The notes under the pieces are model-generated. The model was given only the letters and a program-made list of their open reading frames with translations, made no database searches and had not been told where the DNA came from. DNA of 64,000 bases from Acidobacteriota bacterium (GTDB taxonomy: Bacteria; Acidobacteriota; Terriglobia; Bryobacterales; Bryobacteraceae), in the NCBI GenBank assembly GCA_018268715.1, contig JAFDVZ010000010.1:36570-100569 (forward strand), in the 5' to 3' direction. The first letter of the stretch is position 1. Each line of letters opens with the position of its first letter. Positions 18,901 to 26,493 of the stretch are shown piece after piece. Made by a program: the position numbers and the translations under genes.

Positions 18901-20306
18901 AACGACGCGTTGTCGTAGTGGAGCGGGTCCTCGAAGTGCACGAGCGCGCCAGGGCCGTTGGTGTAGAGGATGGCGGAATCCACGGGGTCGATGGGCTGGC
19001 GGTATTCGAGCCAGAACCATTCGGCGGCGGAGGCGTCGCGCAGGACGCGCAGGGCTCGCAGACCGGAGGATTCGAAGGGGACGAGGGTGTAGGCGCCCGG
19101 GGTGAGAACTTCCTTGTAGTCGCCGAGCGTCATCCAGCCGAGTGACACTTTCTGCTGGGAGACCCAGTGGCCGTTGAGCGGGCCCATGTTGGAGAAGACA
19201 TCGCCGTATTCGACTTCGGTCCCGAGCACGCCCAGCGGACCGATGGGGCTGGCGCCGAAGTCGTCCGACTTGGAGTGATCGAGGCCGAGGTTGTGGCCGA
19301 GTTCGTGGGCGTAGATCCTGACATCGACGCCGGACTGGCTGGGGGAGACCGGGAACCAGGTGAGGGCGGTGGTCAGTTGGCCCTTGGAGGGGGACGTCGC
19401 GCTGCTGCATCCGACCGTGCCCAGTCCCGCGTAGGTGTAGCAGGCGGAGACGGGGAAGATGAAGGCGATGCGGGTGAACTGGGAAAAGTCAACGGTGGAG
19501 TCGGCGGCGGCGATGGCGGCGGTGGCGAGGTTGTCGTAGTCGTCGCAGGTGTAGTCCTGACTGAGGGTGAAGGGGCCGTAGGCGCTGGCGGTGACGTAGG
19601 TCTGGCCGTAGGAGATCAGACGGATGAAGCCGTTGGCGGAGGCCGTGTCCGCGGCGTAGGGCGAGGCGCCGGCGAATCCGGCCTGAACGCTAGCGGCGGT
19701 GACGCCGGCGGGTAGCGTCCGGGAGGGCATGTTCACCAGGATCACGGCGACGTTCTGCTGTCCGAACGTGGTGCAGATCTGGGTGGTGGCGTCGGGCTCT
19801 TCCGCGAGGACCACGGATTCGGAGGCGGCGATGCGGTCCCGGAGACGGACGCCGGAGACTCGCACGCGGTGGTTCAGGCGGGTGGAGGCGTCGTTGTTGG
19901 GAAGGTGGACCTGGATGGGGCCCTGGGGGGTCCGGAGTCGGAGCGAGGCGCGGGTGGAGTGGTGTTCGAAATCGTCGGAGATGATGCGCTCGAGCACGCC
20001 GTCCCAGGCGCCGCGCTCTTCGATGGGAGCGCCCGGGGCCAGACGCCTCAGGCGGGCGGCGGCGCGGTCGTCAAAGGCGAGGGCGGCGGCGCGGGCGGGG
20101 TCGCGCTCAATCAGTCCGGTGAGGAGTTCCGCGCGGCGGCGGAGGAGTTGGCCGGCGGCTTCGGGGTCGACCGAGAGCGCCAGACGGCGGTTGATATCTT
20201 CAATCAGCGATGATGCCGACGCGGTGGGGGCCATCGTCTGCCCAACGGCGGAGACGACGCACAGAAAGACACACCAGCAGGCAGCGACAGAATTGCGGGG
20301 CTGCAT
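15948..20306 (-). CDS. Large secreted M11-type metalloprotease with BACON, DUF11 and VDTR repeats
   Basis: 1452 aa from ATG at 20306 (MQPRNSVAACWCVFLCVVSAVGQ, a signal peptide); the frame opens at 20327. Order: propeptide-like region (about 30-190); a gametolysin-type catalytic domain with the zinc motif HELGHNLGLDHS near 340 and a Met-turn (FSNMGPLNGHW); a BACON-like domain (AGCSWSASTPASWITLTG); a beta domain; a second BACON (AAGCPWTALSLASWITIAS); two DUF11-type repeats with GLPTGL and WTC(A)SL motifs; and three C-terminal repeats. It should be exported and bind glycans or the surface through BACON and repeat modules. The closing repeats are common in acidobacterial secreted proteins. No partner genes adjoin it. 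Confidence 0.85.
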   Translation of the reverse strand: MQPRNSVAACWCVFLCVVSAVGQTMAPTASASSLIEDINRRLALSVDPEAAGQLLRRRAELLTGLIERDPARAAALAFDDRAAARLRRLAPGAPIEERGAWDGVLERIISDDFEHHSTRASLRLRTPQGPIQVHLPNNDASTRLNHRVRVSGVRLRDRIAASESVVLAEEPDATTQICTTFGQQNVAVILVNMPSRTLPAGVTAASVQAGFAGASPYAADTASANGFIRLISYGQTYVTASAYGPFTLSQDYTCDDYDNLATAAIAAADSTVDFSQFTRIAFIFPVSACYTYAGLGTVGCSSATSPSKGQLTTALTWFPVSPSQSGVDVRIYAHELGHNLGLDHSKSDDFGASPIGPLGVLGTEVEYGDVFSNMGPLNGHWVSQQKVSLGWMTLGDYKEVLTPGAYTLVPFESSGLRALRVLRDASAAEWFWLEYRQPIDPVDSAILYTNGPGALVHFEDPLHYDNASFLLDFNPSSTPNDFGDASLSAGRTWSDPYSPLTITVGASNASGLPVTIAYDTPCATLQATANTFATSAAAGSIAVTAPAGCSWSASTPASWITLTGATSGSGNGVIPFSIAANSAAAQRIGFIAVSRQSVRLIQAGSSMSAMSVTPATGAGRSHVFSLRVNWSGIGQPRIFGVLFEDIPSNCLVKVDSVSQTLSLGASIIALSNAGASMTDGSCTVYSTGSSIVVSGGVINVNVAVSFAAGFQGTHRLAYYSLNTADMPVYLGIWTVPAAACSYAVTGASSALAAGGTNAWQVTSAAGCPWTALSLASWITIASGSSGTGAGAVSLSVAANAGTAARTATLLIAGQTYTVTQSGAPDLTVSSSHTGVFTPNSTGSYTLLVSNTGGAATSGTVTVTDTLPTGLTATAMSGTGWSCSTTTVSCTRSDALSAASAYPAITLTVNVQLNGPTSVNNVVSVSGGGDVNTSNNSASDSTTVAAVPVLSVTLAHSGTFAAGQSGGSLSVTVSNSGAASTSGTVTVIIGLPTGLSSSSVSGAGWTCASLQCTRSTALAVGSSYPVITASLTLAQNAASPLTVQASVSGGGSAPAASSDSISWSSGLGFYLLPAACRAVDTRPDQGKTGPFGPPALAAYSERSFPIGSSPCGVPSTAQVLALNVTAAPLGPLDFLSIWPAGQFYPGVSTLNSTDGALIANMAIIPAGTSTGVTAAAGKPTHIIFDVNGYFAASSASELAYYPITPCRAVDTRPEQGKTGPFGPPVLGAYSERSFPLLTSGCQLPSTAAAYALNITAGPKLGALSFLSAWPAGQYYPGVSTLNSPNGAMIANAAIVGAGTNGGVTLAAGEPTDIIMDVNGYFAPPSTGGLHFYPLTMCRVVDTRTDQGKTGAFGPPYLGAYSQRNFPISSGACNVPSTAQVYSLNVTVIPKGPLDFLSIWPAGQPYPGVSTLNSPNGVTLANAALIQAGTGGAITVVAGKPTELIIDVNGYFAP
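15951..17103 (-). repeat. Three tandem ~125-aa VDTR...DVNGYF repeats within the protease
   Basis: Unit boundaries on DNA are about 16738-17103, 16335-16712 and 15951-16320. Each begins C-R-x-VDTR-x-(D/E)QGKTG-x-FGPP, continues with (A/G)AYS(E/Q)R(S/N)FP, LN(V/I)T, WPAGQ-x-YPGVSTLNS and closes DVNGYFA. The repeats are coding, diverged and in frame, so they are protein modules and not a mobile or CRISPR array. Confidence 0.85.
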
Positions 20307-20334
20307 GATCTTCCGAGCGATACACAATATGGAT

Positions 20335-20348
20335 TTAGTCTAGACTAA
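20335..20348. promoter_or_regulatory. Perfect 14-bp palindrome upstream of protease gene
   Basis: TTAGTCTAGACTAA is self-complementary and lies 28 bases upstream of the chosen ATG at 20306. It contains CTAG. A binding site for a dimeric regulator of the protease is a reasonable guess. Confidence 0.4.
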
Positions 20349-20422
20349 CAGGGCCGACGCGCATCGCTTTCCGGGGCGGGCGGCGAGGGCGCGCAGGTCT
20401 AGTACTGCCCGCCAGGGCGCTC

Positions 20423-20698
20423 TCAGTCACCCATGGCGGACATCGAACGTTCACTGAACAAGAGGCGGCGCAGGGTGCGAAGGTCGTTCAAAATGCGGCG
20501 ACTTTTCTGCACGTGGCCGTCGAGGAGTTTCAGTTTGTAGAGGGCCAGTTCGAGGGCCTGGATCCTGCGATCTTCACTGTCGGCCACCGCATCCTTGTGA
20601 TCCTGCTCCACGTCGGCGACGGTCTCGCCGATGGTGGCGAGCAACAACTCCATGAATTCCTGAGCGCTTTCGATGGATTCGAACGGGTGGTCAGTCAC
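20423..20698 (-). CDS. Small helical protein of unknown function
   Basis: 91 aa if begun at GTG 20698; an internal ATG (MELLLAT) would give 76 aa. It is charged and helical: ETVADVEQDHKDAVADSEDR, then ALELALYKLKLLDGHVQKS and LNDLRTLRRLLFSERS, with heptad-like spacing that suggests a coiled coil. No signal peptide or membrane segment. I do not recognise a family. An AT-rich promoter-like patch lies directly upstream (20706-20739). The frame extends upstream to 21637 through the methyltransferase gene, but that part is antisense or shadow sequence. Real coding is supported by lack of any other gene in this interval and protein-like composition. Confidence 0.55.
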   Translation of the reverse strand: MTDHPFESIESAQEFMELLLATIGETVADVEQDHKDAVADSEDRRIQALELALYKLKLLDGHVQKSRRILNDLRTLRRLLFSERSMSAMGD

Positions 20699-20705
20699 GC
20701 CGGTA

Positions 20706-20739
20706 ATAATACCATTAAACTTCGTTATCCGCTCGTCAA
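20706..20739 (-). promoter_or_regulatory. Candidate promoter of the small helical gene
   Basis: On the minus strand TTGACG (20739-20734) is followed after 16 bases by TAATGG and next to it TATTAT (20711-20706). From TATTAT the expected transcription start would fall at or next to the GTG at 20698, so the message could be leaderless. No ribosome binding site is visible. The spacing to TATTAT alone (22 bases) is too long for a standard sigma-70 site. Confidence 0.3.
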
Positions 20740-20751
20740 CCTGTGTAAAAT

Positions 20752-21363
20752 TCAACGGGGCGCGCGTTCGAACTCGAGGAAGTACTGATAGGGCAGGATG
20801 TCGCGCTTGCGGGCCAGTTGGAAGCCGGCTTTGGCGAATTCCGCGATCACCTGCTGTTCGGAAAGCTTCATGGCCGGGGGCGGGCCGACGGGGAGTTCCT
20901 TCTTGTAGAAATCGATGTTGACGATGCGGCCGCCGGGCTTGAGCGCGGACGCGAGTTTGGCGTAGTAGGAGGGGCGGTTTTCGATGTGATGCAGGACGTC
21001 GCAAAAGAAGATGATGTCCACCGAGGCGGGCGCGAGTTTCGGATCGTCCGGCGTGGCGAGGACCGTGCGCAGGTTCTTCGGGGCGCTCTTGGCGGCGATC
21101 GCGAGCAGCTTTTCGTCGATGTCGACGGCGTAGACGGTTCCCGCGTGATTGGCGAAGCGGAGGGAGAAGTAGCCGGTGCCCGCACCGATGTCGGCGATCG
21201 AGGTTTCGGGCTTCAGGTCGAGCGCCATCACCACCTCGTGCGGCTTCTGCCAGGCTTCCCTGGCCGGATCGTTCAGGACCTTGGCGTATTCGGCCGCGTC
21301 GCGAGGCGGATGGTGCTGGTGGGCGGTCTGGAACATCAGGGCGAGCAGGATCGGCAGCATCAT
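20752..21363 (-). CDS. Class I SAM-dependent methyltransferase with signal peptide-like start
   Basis: 203 aa. Methyltransferase motifs: SIADIGAGTGYFSLRFA (motif I), VYAVDIDEKLL (acidic end of strand 2), DIIFFCDVLHHIENR (motif II region) and LKPGGRIVNIDFYK. It therefore binds S-adenosylmethionine; the acceptor is unknown. The N-terminus MMLPILLALMFQTAHQHHPP is hydrophobic and may be a short signal peptide or anchor, which is unusual because SAM is cytosolic; this type with a leader recurs in acidobacteria as far as I know. Tandem ATGATG leaves the start at 21363 or 21360. Same strand as flanking genes. Confidence 0.85.
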   Translation of the reverse strand: MMLPILLALMFQTAHQHHPPRDAAEYAKVLNDPAREAWQKPHEVVMALDLKPETSIADIGAGTGYFSLRFANHAGTVYAVDIDEKLLAIAAKSAPKNLRTVLATPDDPKLAPASVDIIFFCDVLHHIENRPSYYAKLASALKPGGRIVNIDFYKKELPVGPPPAMKLSEQQVIAEFAKAGFQLARKRDILPYQYFLEFERAPR

Positions 21364-21420
21364 ACTGACCAGTATGCCGTGCCGGAGCCTGCTTCGGAGC
21401 GGCCCACGCCCGGAACCGGC

Positions 21421-22275
21421 CTACTTCGGCGGACCCTGCTCGATCAACTTCGCCGCGTACGCAGCCGCCGCGGACTTCGGGAACGCGGACTGCAACTCCG
21501 CCGCACGCTTGCCGGCTTCCTTCATCCGCTTTTGGCGGACGTCGGCCACGACGAATCCGAGCAGGACCTGGTCCATGAGAGGCGAGGATGCGAAGTCGTG
21601 CTGGAAGCGCTCCAGCTCTTTTCGGGCCGAGCGCCAATCGGCCCGGCGCACCTCATTGATGGCGACGGCGAACAGGAGCTGTTCTCGAAGGTCCGGTAGA
21701 TTGCGGGCGTCCGGTTTCGTCAGCGCATCCCGGTAGTAGCGGTTCGCGATGCCGAGGGCGCCGGTCTGCTGGTAGAAAACCCCGACTGCCTGCAGCGCGC
21801 GCACGTTCGAACGGTTCGCCCGGAGCGCTTCCGACGCCTTTTGCATGGGGCGGAAGTCAGCCGGGATGCCCTGGAGCAGCGCGATCAATTCCTGGGGATG
21901 CACGAAGCCCTCGCTGACGAGCAGGACCTCCTGCCAGGGATCGGCGATGATGACGGTGGGCAGGGCGCGGACCATGTGCGTCGAGAATGTGCCGAACGTG
22001 TCGCCCGAGACGTGATGGCCGCTGTGGTCGACTGAGACCTTGACGAACTTCGAGGCGGCCTCGACGACCCGAGGGTCGGTCCAGACGTCGCGGTCCATGC
22101 GGTTGCAGGGGCCGCACCAATCCGCCCAGAACTCCAGCAGGACCGGTTTGCCCTGCTCCTTCGCCTCAGTCCACAACTGCTCGGAGAGCGGCCGCCAATG
22201 CATGTCGGCCTTGCTCGCCGCCGCGACTGTCAGGGCGGCGGCCATAAAAGATAACAGGATCCGATTCAGGCGCAT
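21421..22275 (-). CDS. Exported thioredoxin-fold protein with TPR-like C-terminus
   Basis: 284 aa. Signal peptide MRLNRILLSFMAAALTVAAASKA. A thioredoxin domain spans about 25-140: VLLEFWADWCGPCNRMDRDVW contains the redox CGPC pair, followed by VKVSVD and the cis-proline region VRALPTVIIAD. After 150 the sequence is helical with two or three TPR-like units (VRALQAVGVFYQQTGALGIANRYYRDAL). It likely acts as a periplasmic disulfide reductase or isomerase, perhaps in cytochrome or envelope protein maturation. Overall order matches Thioredoxin_7-type fusions. It sits 27 bases upstream of the permease stop on the same strand. Confidence 0.85.
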   Translation of the reverse strand: MRLNRILLSFMAAALTVAAASKADMHWRPLSEQLWTEAKEQGKPVLLEFWADWCGPCNRMDRDVWTDPRVVEAASKFVKVSVDHSGHHVSGDTFGTFSTHMVRALPTVIIADPWQEVLLVSEGFVHPQELIALLQGIPADFRPMQKASEALRANRSNVRALQAVGVFYQQTGALGIANRYYRDALTKPDARNLPDLREQLLFAVAINEVRRADWRSARKELERFQHDFASSPLMDQVLLGFVVADVRQKRMKEAGKRAAELQSAFPKSAAAAYAAKLIEQGPPK

Positions 22276-22302
22276 CCTGCCCCAATGTTATCAGTTTCTA
22301 TT

Positions 22303-23808
22303 TCAGGACGAGTGTTCCTTGAGGAGTGTGCTGCGGGCCTTCGAATAAGTGAAGTAGATGACCAGGCCGATGATCAACCATGTGAAGAATCGCAGCCAGG
22401 TCATCAGCGGCAGGCCCATCATGAGGATCAGGCAGCAGACGATGGAGATCATCGGGAACAGCGGCACGAACGGCACGCGGAATACGCGCGGGCGCTCGGG
22501 CTGTTTCTTGCGCAGGACGATGACTCCGGCCGACACGAGGATGAAGGCGAACAGGGTGCCGATGTTGGAGAGTTCGGCGAAAGTGTCGATGTCCCAGACG
22601 CCGGCGGGCAGGCCGACCACGAATCCCGCGATCCAGGTGCTGATGTGGGGCGTCTTGAAACGCTCGTGCACGGTGGAGAACAGGCCGGGCAGCAGACCGT
22701 CGCGCGACATCGCGAACCAAACGCGCGCCTGTCCGTATTGGTAGACCAGCAGCGACGAGAGCATGCCCATCAGAGCGCCGGCCGTCACGATGGTCCGAAG
22801 GTTGTTCATGCCGAGCGCCTTGAGGGCGTCGGCCACCGGCGAATCCGTCCCCAGTTTGTCCCACGGCATGATGCCGGTGAGCACCAGCGATACGGAGGCG
22901 TAGAGGATGGTGCACACCACCAGCGTCGCGATGATGCCGATGGGCAGGTCGCGCTGCGGGTTCTTGCACTCTTCGGCGGCGGTCGATACCGAATCGAAGC
23001 CAATGTAGCTGAAGAAGATGATGGAGGCGCCGGTGAGGACTCCTCCGAAGCCGTGGGGGGCGAACGGGGTCCAGTTGGACGAGTTCACCGCGCGGGCGGC
23101 GCCAATGCAGAAGACGACGATGGCGGCCAGTTTCACTAGCACCATGCCCGTGTTCGCGCCGGCGCTTTCCTTCACGCCCCTGACCAGCAGCCAGGTGACG
23201 GCCATGGTGATGACCAGGGCCGGGACGTTGAACCAGCCCGCCGTGCCTCCCGCCGCGGGAAATGGCGGGAAGGCGAGTTGGGGCGGTAGATGGAATCCGA
23301 ACAGGTTTTCGAATAGATCCTGGAGGTAGGCTGAGAATCCTACGGCCACCGACATGTTGGAGACGGCGTACTCGAGGATCAGGTCCCAGCCGATGATCCA
23401 GGCGAAGATTTCACCGAGGATTGCGTAGGCGTACGTATACGCGCTCCCCGCGATGGGAATCATCGAGGCGAGTTCGGCGTAACAGAGCGCGGCGAAACAA
23501 CAGGCCACGCCCACCAGGAAAAACGACAACGTCAGCGCCGGACCCGCTCCGGGACGGCCCATTTGCGAGCCGGCGTGGACGCCGTTCAACAGGATGTCGA
23601 AGACGGTGGCGTCCAGCAACGACTTGACCGGGAGCACCCGGCCGGCAGCGGCGGTTCCGGTGACCGTGAAGATCCCGGAACCGATGACCGCGCCAATCCC
23701 CAGCATGGTGAGGCTGAGCGGACCCAGGGTTCGGCGGAGCCGGTGGCCCGGCTCCTCGGACGCCTGAATCAGCGCATCGATGCTCTTGGTTCGAAGAAGT
23801 TGCGACAT
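22303..23808 (-). CDS. APC-superfamily amino acid permease
   Basis: 501 aa with about twelve hydrophobic helices. The opening LTMLGIGAVIGSGIFTVTGTAAA is the substrate-binding TM1 signature of cationic amino acid transporter (CAT/YhdG-type) permeases. Further marks are AGSAYTYAYAILGEIFAWIIGWDLILEY (TM3 region) and FFSYIGFDSVSTAAEECKNPQRDLPIGI (TM6). It should import amino acids with protons; specificity cannot be read. In context with the many secreted peptidases it may recover released amino acids (inference). No strong ribosome binding site. Confidence 0.92.
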   Translation of the reverse strand: MSQLLRTKSIDALIQASEEPGHRLRRTLGPLSLTMLGIGAVIGSGIFTVTGTAAAGRVLPVKSLLDATVFDILLNGVHAGSQMGRPGAGPALTLSFFLVGVACCFAALCYAELASMIPIAGSAYTYAYAILGEIFAWIIGWDLILEYAVSNMSVAVGFSAYLQDLFENLFGFHLPPQLAFPPFPAAGGTAGWFNVPALVITMAVTWLLVRGVKESAGANTGMVLVKLAAIVVFCIGAARAVNSSNWTPFAPHGFGGVLTGASIIFFSYIGFDSVSTAAEECKNPQRDLPIGIIATLVVCTILYASVSLVLTGIMPWDKLGTDSPVADALKALGMNNLRTIVTAGALMGMLSSLLVYQYGQARVWFAMSRDGLLPGLFSTVHERFKTPHISTWIAGFVVGLPAGVWDIDTFAELSNIGTLFAFILVSAGVIVLRKKQPERPRVFRVPFVPLFPMISIVCCLILMMGLPLMTWLRFFTWLIIGLVIYFTYSKARSTLLKEHSS

Positions 23809-23841
23809 TGGCGGCGCAAGCTATCGCAGCTGAACCGTCAA

Positions 23842-24000
23842 CTAGCGCTTGCGCTGGCCCTTGGCCATCTTCAGTACTTTTTTCTTCATCGAGCCGCGGG
23901 CGACGTCAGCGGCCCGCTTGGCCAGGGGGGCGGCCTTCCGGCGGGCGGCGCGCTTCAGTTTCTTGCGTTCTGCGGTGTCTTTTACGTGTTTCGTGTTCAT
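23842..24000 (-). CDS. 52-aa highly basic protein coupled to uvrD
   Basis: Too short for most gene callers. ATG at 24000-23998 overlaps the helicase TGA (23999-23997) as ATGA, which argues for translational coupling. The product begins MNTKHVKDTAERKKLKRAAR and ends KMAKGQRKR; about 40% of residues are Lys or Arg, with few acidic ones and no Cys or Trp. It looks like a nucleic-acid-binding or ribosome-associated tail, or a small nucleoid protein. I do not recognise a family. The stop is TAG at 23842-23844. Confidence 0.6.
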   Translation of the reverse strand: MNTKHVKDTAERKKLKRAARRKAAPLAKRAADVARGSMKKKVLKMAKGQRKR

Positions 24001-26426
24001 TCGTCTACTGTCATCCCTGCAAATTTCTGTACTAACTTCTTCAAACCGTAACCAGGGAAGCTGATGGTCAGCTTCGCCTCGTCGCCCTCGCCTTCCCGGC
24101 GAAGGATTGTCCCCCGGCCATACTTAGGATGGCTGACGGTGGAGCCAGGACCGAACGGTTTTTTCCGTCTCGGCGGCGCGCCCGCGGGTCGCGGACCTGG
24201 CGTTCCCATCGGCGGTGTGGCCGGCTGGGATTTGGCCTGAAAACTCGGTTGTACCGGACGGGGAGGGGCCGCGGCCGTGGGCGGTCTCGGGTCGTTCCGG
24301 GGTGTCTGCTGCGGCGCGATTCCCCTGGGCGGCGGCAGGCCGCGGTCGGAAAAGAACTGCGCGATGTTATCTAATGAATTATACGTCTTTCCGGTGTACA
24401 GCGTCTTGTTGACCGCCTGGCGGACTTCGTAACGGTCGGCGTAGAGGTCGATTCCTTCGGTCACGGGGCCCGCGTTCAGGGGCTCGATGAACTGCGACGG
24501 GACCTCCTTGAGGAAGCGGGAAGCCATTGATGGCTCAGGAGATCCGCCTCCGTAACGCCGGCGCGTGGCGGCCCAGCTCAGGTACAGGCGCTTTTCGGCG
24601 CGGGTGATGGCGACGTAGCACAGACGCCGCTCCTCCTCCATTTTTTGCAGGGGATCGCCGCCGTCGCCGCTGATCGAGCGCGAGTGGGGGAACAGGCCCT
24701 CCTCCATGCCGGCCAGGAAGACGATGGGGAACTCCAGCCCCTTGGCGTTGTGGATGGTGAGCAGGGTGACCTGCGCGCGTTCGTCCAGATCGTCGGATTC
24801 GGCCACCAGGGCGGCGTGGTCCAGGAACTCGTGGATGGATTCGCCGCGCTCGTGGGCGTCGGCGGCGGCGTTGATCAACTCCTCGATGTTGCCGAGGCGG
24901 CTTTCCGAGTCGGGGGACTGGTCTGCGGCGAGCATCTTCTCGTAGCCGGTGCGTTCGTTGATGGCCGACAGCGTTTCGTTGATGGGGCGGTCCGCAACGC
25001 CCGAGGCCAACTCTTCAATGAGCCGGCGGAAGACGTTGAGGGCGGTTTCGGCGCGCGTCGGGAACGCGTGGTCTTCGATCAGGCGCTCGATGGCCGACCA
25101 CAGGGTCAGGTTGTTGGCCAGCGCGTACTGCTCGATCTGCTCGATGGTGGTTTTGCCGATGCCTCGGGCGGGCGTGTTGATGATGCGCAGCAGGCTGATG
25201 GAATCGTGCGGGCTGACCAGGACCTTCAGGTACGCGAGCAGGTCCTTGATTTCGGCGCGCTGGTAGAAACTGAGGCCGCCGACCACCAGATACTTTCGGC
25301 CGTAGCGGCGCAACGCTTCTTCGATCTGGCGGGACTGGAAGTTGGTCCGATAGAGGACCGCGATACGCTCCCGCGGGTTTTTGCGCATGGCGGTTTCGAT
25401 CGTATCGGCGATGAACAGCGCTTCGTTTTCGCCGTCGGGCGCCTGGTAGAGGCCGATCTTCGGGCCGTCTTCGTGCTCGGTCCACAGCCACTTGCCCTTG
25501 CGCTCCGTGTTGCGGGCGATCAGGTTGCTGGCGGCTTCGAGAATGTTCTTGGTCGAGCGGTAGTTCTGCTCCAGGCGGATCACCGCGGCGTCCGGGTAAT
25601 CCTTCTCAAAGTCGAGGATGTTGCGGATGGTGGCGCCGCGCCAGCCGTAGATGGACTGGTCCTCATCGCCGACGACGCACAGGTTCTTGTGCGACTGGGT
25701 CAACAGGCGGATCAGTTCGTACTGGCTGCGATTGGTGTCCTGATACTCGTCGATCATCAGGAACTGGAAGCGGCGGTTGTAGAAGGCGCGCGTTTCGTCG
25801 TCGTGCTGGAGCAGGCGCACGGTTTCCAGCAGGAGGTCGTCGAAGTCGAGGGCGTTGGCCGCGCGCAGACGGTCGTTGTAAAGCTCGAAGACCTTGGCCA
25901 GACGCAATGACTTAGGGTCGGCGCTGCGCTTGTAGAGATCCTCGGGGCCTTCCTTGCGGTTCTTCGAGTGGCTGATGGCCGACAGCGCGCCCCGATGCTG
26001 CATGAAGGTCTTGTCGTCGAGGCCCAGTTGACGGTAGATGGCCTTGACCAGGCTCAACTGATCGTCGCTGTCGTAGATGTTGAAGCTGGTGGTGAAGCCG
26101 GGCCGGATTTCGGCGAGCGCGGCGCCGTTGCGGCGGAGCAGGCGCACACAAAAGGAGTGGAACGTGGAGACGAACGGGCTGTTCTGCGTGGTGTGGGAGC
26201 CGAGCAGCTTTTCCACGCGCTCCCGCATTTCGCCGGCCGCCTTGTTGGTGAACGTGACGGCCAGGATGCTGGGTCCGCTGACATGATGCTGGCGGATGAG
26301 GTGCGCGATGCGATGCGTGATGACGCGCGTTTTGCCCGATCCCGCGCCCGCCAGCAGCAGGAGCGGGCCTTCGACGTGTGCGACAGCCTCGCGTTGTGGG
26401 GGATTTAGCCCTTCAAGGAAATCCAC
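23997..26426 (-). CDS. pcrA: UvrD/PcrA-type superfamily 1 DNA helicase
   Basis: 809 aa, ATG at 26426 (MDFLEGLNPPQREAV, the usual Q-motif start). Walker A GAGSGKTRV, motif II DEYQDTN, motif III GDEDQSIYGWRGA, motif IV RLEQNYRS, motif V TIHNAKGLEFPIVF and motif VI VAITRAEKRLYLSWA are all intact. A Pro-rich linker (about 690-740) precedes a Tudor-like C-terminal domain (GSTVSHPKYGRGTILRREGEG) known in PcrA to bind RNA polymerase. It is a 3'-5' helicase for nucleotide excision repair, mismatch repair and replication-transcription conflicts. Its stop overlaps the start of the 52-aa basic gene. Confidence 0.97.
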   Translation of the reverse strand: MDFLEGLNPPQREAVAHVEGPLLLLAGAGSGKTRVITHRIAHLIRQHHVSGPSILAVTFTNKAAGEMRERVEKLLGSHTTQNSPFVSTFHSFCVRLLRRNGAALAEIRPGFTTSFNIYDSDDQLSLVKAIYRQLGLDDKTFMQHRGALSAISHSKNRKEGPEDLYKRSADPKSLRLAKVFELYNDRLRAANALDFDDLLLETVRLLQHDDETRAFYNRRFQFLMIDEYQDTNRSQYELIRLLTQSHKNLCVVGDEDQSIYGWRGATIRNILDFEKDYPDAAVIRLEQNYRSTKNILEAASNLIARNTERKGKWLWTEHEDGPKIGLYQAPDGENEALFIADTIETAMRKNPRERIAVLYRTNFQSRQIEEALRRYGRKYLVVGGLSFYQRAEIKDLLAYLKVLVSPHDSISLLRIINTPARGIGKTTIEQIEQYALANNLTLWSAIERLIEDHAFPTRAETALNVFRRLIEELASGVADRPINETLSAINERTGYEKMLAADQSPDSESRLGNIEELINAAADAHERGESIHEFLDHAALVAESDDLDERAQVTLLTIHNAKGLEFPIVFLAGMEEGLFPHSRSISGDGGDPLQKMEEERRLCYVAITRAEKRLYLSWAATRRRYGGGSPEPSMASRFLKEVPSQFIEPLNAGPVTEGIDLYADRYEVRQAVNKTLYTGKTYNSLDNIAQFFSDRGLPPPRGIAPQQTPRNDPRPPTAAAPPRPVQPSFQAKSQPATPPMGTPGPRPAGAPPRRKKPFGPGSTVSHPKYGRGTILRREGEGDEAKLTISFPGYGLKKLVQKFAGMTVDE

Positions 26427-26451
26427 AATCTTTCAGTTTAGCAGCCGGGGC

Positions 26452-26488
26452 GGCGCCGCCCGAAACATTTCAGGCGGCGCCTGTTTTT
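26452..26488 (+). terminator. Strong hairpin with T-run between helicase and M16 genes
   Basis: Arms GGCGCCGCC (26452-26460) and GGCGGCGCC (26473-26481) with a 12-base loop, followed by TGTTTTT on the plus strand. Flanking genes all run on the minus strand, so the T-run lies on the wrong side for them. It may stop antisense transcription or act as an RNA-end stabiliser. Confidence 0.4.
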
Positions 26489-26493
26489 GGCGG

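Noticed and set aside
20699..21637. Long upstream continuation of the small helical gene
   Set aside because: Overlaps the methyltransferase and thioredoxin genes in another frame; Arg/Pro-rich; no protein pattern.
24645..25910. 421-aa plus-strand frame
   Set aside because: Antisense shadow of the helicase, driven by GC-rich third positions.
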